The position numbers were made by a program, and so were the translations under genes. Shown piece after piece: positions 5,482 to 7,856 of a DNA stretch of 7,856 bases. The notes beneath the pieces are model-generated. The model did not search any database. It was not told where the DNA came from and saw only the letters and a program-made list of their open reading frames with translations. Source of the DNA: Bacteroidetes bacterium 4572_114 (GTDB lineage Bacteria > Bacteroidota > Bacteroidia > Bacteroidales > 4484-276); NCBI GenBank assembly GCA_002254335.1, contig NIVA01000234.1, positions 1 through 7,856 of the forward strand. Reading direction: 5' to 3'. Each line of letters starts with the position of its first letter. Position 1 is the first letter of the stretch.

Positions 5482-6036
5482 TCAAAATTCAATACTGTTC
5501 CAGCTTTCGGGCAATGCCGTCAGTCCCATAATTCTTTTAAGGGCCAAAGGATAACTAACATTTTCCACCTTACCGTCAATGGTCAATAATTTTTTTGCTT
5601 CGATAACATTTTTAGGGTTTTCCGATTCGATACAAATGGTTTTGATAGCAGCGCCGTTTACTTTTATTTCAGCAATCTCGGTAATGCAATTAGCCACAGT
5701 ATATGCATGCCTGGTTTTCCAAACATAGGCTATTGCAAGGTCGGGATCGACAGTTACCACCTCGTTGATAAATTGTTTTAGATCCAAAGGGAATTCGCCA
5801 ACAAGAAAGGGGTTCCACTGCTGGAGATCCAGGTGGTCCTGCTCCAGCACCTTAATGTCCATAACCCCTTCCCTGATTTTTACATTGTTTTTCCGTTTCC
5901 AGGGTGTGAGCAAATACACCGAATCCATTTGCCGGGTCATTTCCTTAGACGAAAGTTTTTTGATCTTGCTTTCGTACTTTGCAAGGTCATTTCCAAAAAT
6001 CCTGAATTCGTACCTGGGGATTACTGAAACTACCAT
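5482..6036 (-). CDS. CYTH-like protein, diverged paralogue A
   Basis: This 184-residue cytoplasmic protein has the conserved blocks PRYEFRIFG (7-15), NVKIREGVMDIKVL (51-64), LQQWNPFLVGEFPL (71-84), VWKTRHAY (105-112), EIAEIKVNGAA (120-130), CIESENP (135-141) and SYPLALKRIMG (161-171). The pattern ExR, then KxR, DIK, KTR, ExAEI and IES parallels the canonical CYTH order (ExExK, RxR, TIK, KTR, ExD, ExE). The first Glu of ExExK is missing and Lys is replaced by Arg, so normal triphosphatase activity is doubtful. It starts at ATG 6036, 29 bp of AT-rich sequence after the lipoprotein stop. Its TGA (5482-5484) is 53 nt from the chosen start of paralogue B. Close packing argues for one transcript. 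The CYTH assignment is my structural inference from motif order. Confidence 0.8.
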   Translation of the reverse strand: MVVSVIPRYEFRIFGNDLAKYESKIKKLSSKEMTRQMDSVYLLTPWKRKNNVKIREGVMDIKVLEQDHLDLQQWNPFLVGEFPLDLKQFINEVVTVDPDLAIAYVWKTRHAYTVANCITEIAEIKVNGAAIKTICIESENPKNVIEAKKLLTIDGKVENVSYPLALKRIMGLTALPESWNSIEF

Positions 6037-6065
6037 ACCTGTTTACTATTTCTATTTTTTATTTA

Positions 6066-6827
6066 TTATTTACTATTTATTATTTTATAGATATTTAGCC
6101 TGGATGATGCATCGTTAATTAAATATATCTGATCATCATCAACTACAACACCTTCATATTTCGGGTCATACAGATTTAAACCAAGCATCACCGAGGCGTT
6201 GTAATCGCACTTAAACAACCTTTTCGATTCATCGCTGACTATCCACAATAATGAATGGTCGGTATCTACAAAAACCCCTGAATAATCTTCTGCAAAATTC
6301 AGGTCTTTCTCACTTATAATGCCCGATGAAGGGTTCCAAATAACCAACAGTTTTGGGTTTATCTCATTAAGGATGTAATAATACTTATTGTTTGAGTTGT
6401 AGGAGATACCTTCCAGCCCGCTATTGTCAGAACCAAAAGGGATGACTATTTTATGGACCCCTGTTGTAACCCCCGAGGTGTAATCAATCAAAGCTACTTC
6501 CCGGTCCCTTTCATCCACAACTGCTATCAGGTTTTCATCGGGATTATAGGTTACCCCTTCGAGGTCGCTGCCTGTGTAATCTAATACCCTGATTACATTC
6601 CCCAGCAGGTCGAGTTCGTAAATTTGATTAGTTTCATCGCTCACCGTAAGCAAAGTATTTTGGCCCGGGCCAAAAGACAGGCCCGAAGGTTCAGGGACAT
6701 CAATCGCAAAACTGTTGGTCATCTCAAGTTCGCCCATAGGCATCTCAACCACCGGGACCGGTGTGCTTTTCTCAGTGCATGAATATGCAATAAGAAAAAC
6801 GATTGTTATGATTGGGATTCTTTTCAT
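6066..6827 (-). CDS. SdiA-regulated (YjiK-like) beta-propeller lipoprotein
   Basis: From ATG 6827 the protein starts MKRIPIITIVFLIAYSC, a short positive n-region, hydrophobic core and Cys lipobox, so it is exported and lipid-anchored. An in-frame ATG at 6848 would add seven residues (MTNKNPP), but that ATG belongs to a tandem-repeat area and the later start gives a cleaner signal peptide. The mature part has repeated beta-propeller blades: VPEPSGLSFGPGQNTLLTVSDETN, split as PEPSGLSF (52-59 in the long numbering) and LLTVSDETNQIYELD (66-80), then SDLEGVTYNP (94-103), SGLEGISYN (143-151), LWIVSDESKRLF (201-212) and YEGVVVDDDQIYLIND (231-246). These PSGL, VSDE and LEG motifs mark the SdiA-regulated family. 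The function is unknown; a binding or sensing role at the envelope is inference. It leads the probable operon with paralogues A and B. Confidence 0.85.
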   Translation of the reverse strand: MKRIPIITIVFLIAYSCTEKSTPVPVVEMPMGELEMTNSFAIDVPEPSGLSFGPGQNTLLTVSDETNQIYELDLLGNVIRVLDYTGSDLEGVTYNPDENLIAVVDERDREVALIDYTSGVTTGVHKIVIPFGSDNSGLEGISYNSNNKYYYILNEINPKLLVIWNPSSGIISEKDLNFAEDYSGVFVDTDHSLLWIVSDESKRLFKCDYNASVMLGLNLYDPKYEGVVVDDDQIYLINDASSRLNIYKIINSK

Positions 6828-6852
6828 TGGCGGATTCTTATTAGTCATTTTG

Positions 6853-6897
6853 CTTCGCGTCGTTGATGGTCATTTACTTTGCGTCATTGATGGTCAT
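6853..6897. repeat. Two-copy 24-bp tandem repeat upstream of the lipoprotein gene
   Basis: CTTYGCGTCRTTGATGGTCAT occurs at 6853-6873 and 6877-6897, a 24-bp period with two mismatches. On the minus strand each copy starts with ATG and encodes MTINDAK, the first ending in TAA directly before the second ATG and the second running MTINDAKQND and then stopping. The repeat lies in the 5' region of the lipoprotein gene. Whether these mini-frames are translated is unknown; a tandem duplication or regulatory repeat is equally possible. Confidence 0.65.
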
Positions 6898-6945
6898 ATT
6901 TTTTTCGCTTCCCTCAATATCTGGCATCCAGCTTTCTTCCTCATG

Positions 6946-6987
6946 CATCCAGCACCCGTCACCCGACATCCGGCACCCGGCATCCGT
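6946..6987. repeat. Six tandem heptamers (CAYCCRN) after the lamin-tail gene
   Basis: Six contiguous 7-bp units, with another isolated unit at 6925-6931, have the same consensus as the array at 4051-4085. The block lies 11 bp beyond the TAA stop (6999-7001) of the lamin-tail gene. On that gene's sense strand it is G-rich (NYGGRTG). Short frames reading HPAPVTRHPA-like peptides through it are repeat artefacts. Confidence 0.75.
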
Positions 6988-6998
6988 CCTCCCCCTCT

Positions 6999-7856
6999 TT
7001 AGTTTCCGTTTGCACTGCCCGGTGTTGGGCCTAATTCGGTATTGGGATCAAAAATCACCCAGGTTGTGTTACCGTCAGTGTCCCTTCCGGCCGACGTATC
7101 TGTCGGAGGGGCTTCAACCGGAGTACCACCACCTGCACCATCACCATAACTTAGGGCATCAACATAGGAAGCGCCATCCTGTGATAAACCAATATCATCG
7201 CCACCGCTGCCCAGCTTAAAGTTCAGGTGCAGGCCTTCGCCCAGTCCGTTTGCTTTAAGGATAAGATAACCGTGGCCGGCAATCAGCGTTTGTTCAGGAA
7301 TATCAGTTGGTATTTGATACAACATAGTATCGGTAAGTGATTCTGTAACGTACCAACCACCTATATCAATTGGTGTTTCCCCCGTGTTATAAATCTCTAT
7401 CCAATCGGGAAAATCATCAGGCCCACCATCTGGGATAAAGGTAGTGTCGTTGCTGCACATAAACTCGTTAATGATAAGTCCCCCTGCGGCGGGCATGTTC
7501 CCAACATTTGAGGACCCTGGCGTTTTTTCGTCTAAGGTTGCCCATTCAGGCCCTGCATCAGGCATCCTCCCAAAGGACTTGGCCCCTTCGAGGCCATTAA
7601 AATCACCTGATTCATCATTTAATACTTTTTCGGGGCTGTAGATGGCCACGGTATTATCAGATGTAGAACTTAAGCCCATATCGATAAATATTTTCCCATC
7701 CACAATTGAAGTAGGGATATCGGCCCCCCCGGCATCGGTGGCCCCACAAATCAGTACAAGAAAACCTTGTGGGGGAATGGTTGTAACATTTATTTCAGTG
7801 CCCGGGATTTGATTGTATTTGGCCTCTTCCCCTGGTTTGTCCGTTATCCACATATC
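6999..7856 (-). CDS. Secreted protein with two lamin-tail domains, C-terminal part
   Basis: The frame runs off the right edge of the window, so the N-terminus, signal peptide and any further domains are unseen. The visible 285 residues hold the back half of one lamin-tail (LTD) domain (about 1-118: MWITDKP, GFLVLICGAT, GLSSTSDNTVAIYSPE, TPGSSN). A second, complete one follows (about 124-283), with LIINEFMCSND (126-136), DWIEIYNTGE (150-159), GWYVTE (166-171), LNFKLGSGGDDIGL (210-223) and TPGSANG (277-283). LTD domains are Ig-like folds common in exported proteins of Bacteroidota, where they probably bind other proteins or surfaces. The protein ends directly after the domain, without a visible type IX secretion C-terminal domain. 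The exact role is unknown. Confidence 0.9.
   Translation of the reverse strand, partial: DMWITDKPGEEAKYNQIPGTEINVTTIPPQGFLVLICGATDAGGADIPTSIVDGKIFIDMGLSSTSDNTVAIYSPEKVLNDESGDFNGLEGAKSFGRMPDAGPEWATLDEKTPGSSNVGNMPAAGGLIINEFMCSNDTTFIPDGGPDDFPDWIEIYNTGETPIDIGGWYVTESLTDTMLYQIPTDIPEQTLIAGHGYLILKANGLGEGLHLNFKLGSGGDDIGLSQDGASYVDALSYGDGAGGGTPVEAPPTDTSAGRDTDGNTTWVIFDPNTELGPTPGSANGN

Overview
The window looks like chromosomal DNA from a member of the Bacteroidota, probably an environmental Bacteroidales/Marinilabiliales-type organism. The evidence is the moderately AT-rich composition, the DPP-IV-type peptidase, an SLC13 permease, lamin-tail-domain repeats, an SdiA-regulated-type lipoprotein, the lack of strong Shine-Dalgarno sequences, and intergenic spaces full of short tandem repeats and small hairpins. 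Lineage is inferred from gene style only. All genes except the first lie on the minus strand.

Left part (1-2059): the C-terminal end of a dipeptidyl-peptidase-IV-like serine peptidase enters from the left on the plus strand. It converges on a two-gene minus-strand unit made of a RecF/OLD/ABC-like ATPase (903-2059) and, 5 nt downstream, a small Toprim-like partner (604-897). Such ATPase plus small-partner pairs resemble anti-phage or toxin-type modules. Both genes are damaged or unusual here. The ATPase frame breaks exactly at a run of seven G residues that also forms an in-frame slippery heptamer, and the partner stops at 97 codons, which looks like about half of its expected length.

Centre (2083-4100): a 504-residue SLC13/DASS permease with altered sodium/substrate SNT motifs. 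It is followed upstream by about 500 bp without a gene. That stretch holds a 129-bp element with 16-bp terminal inverted repeats (MITE-like), direct repeats, a cruciform and heptamer repeats.

Right part (4101-6848): a canonical short CYTH triphosphatase gene, then two adjacent genes (4916-5428 and 5482-6036) encoding diverged paralogues of each other. Their motif order (ExR, KxR, DIK, KTR, ExAEI, IES) looks like a degenerate CYTH fold. They sit directly behind a lipoprotein beta-propeller of the SdiA-regulated (YjiK-like) type. The lipoprotein and the two CYTH-like genes are closely packed and probably form an operon; the canonical CYTH gene follows after a 344-bp gap. Three CYTH or CYTH-like proteins in a row is the most interesting gene arrangement in the window. 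The right edge holds the C-terminal part of a secreted protein with two lamin-tail domains.

A recurring non-coding signal is that the intact transcription-unit ends (peptidase, CYTH, the distal CYTH-like paralogue, lamin-tail protein) are followed within tens of bases by a G/purine-rich repeat on the sense strand, as heptamers NYGGRTG, octamers near GRATGGAA, or GGG runs. The truncated Toprim-like gene lacks such a tail, in keeping with loss of its native 3' end. No tRNA, rRNA, CRISPR array or recognisable transposase gene is seen.
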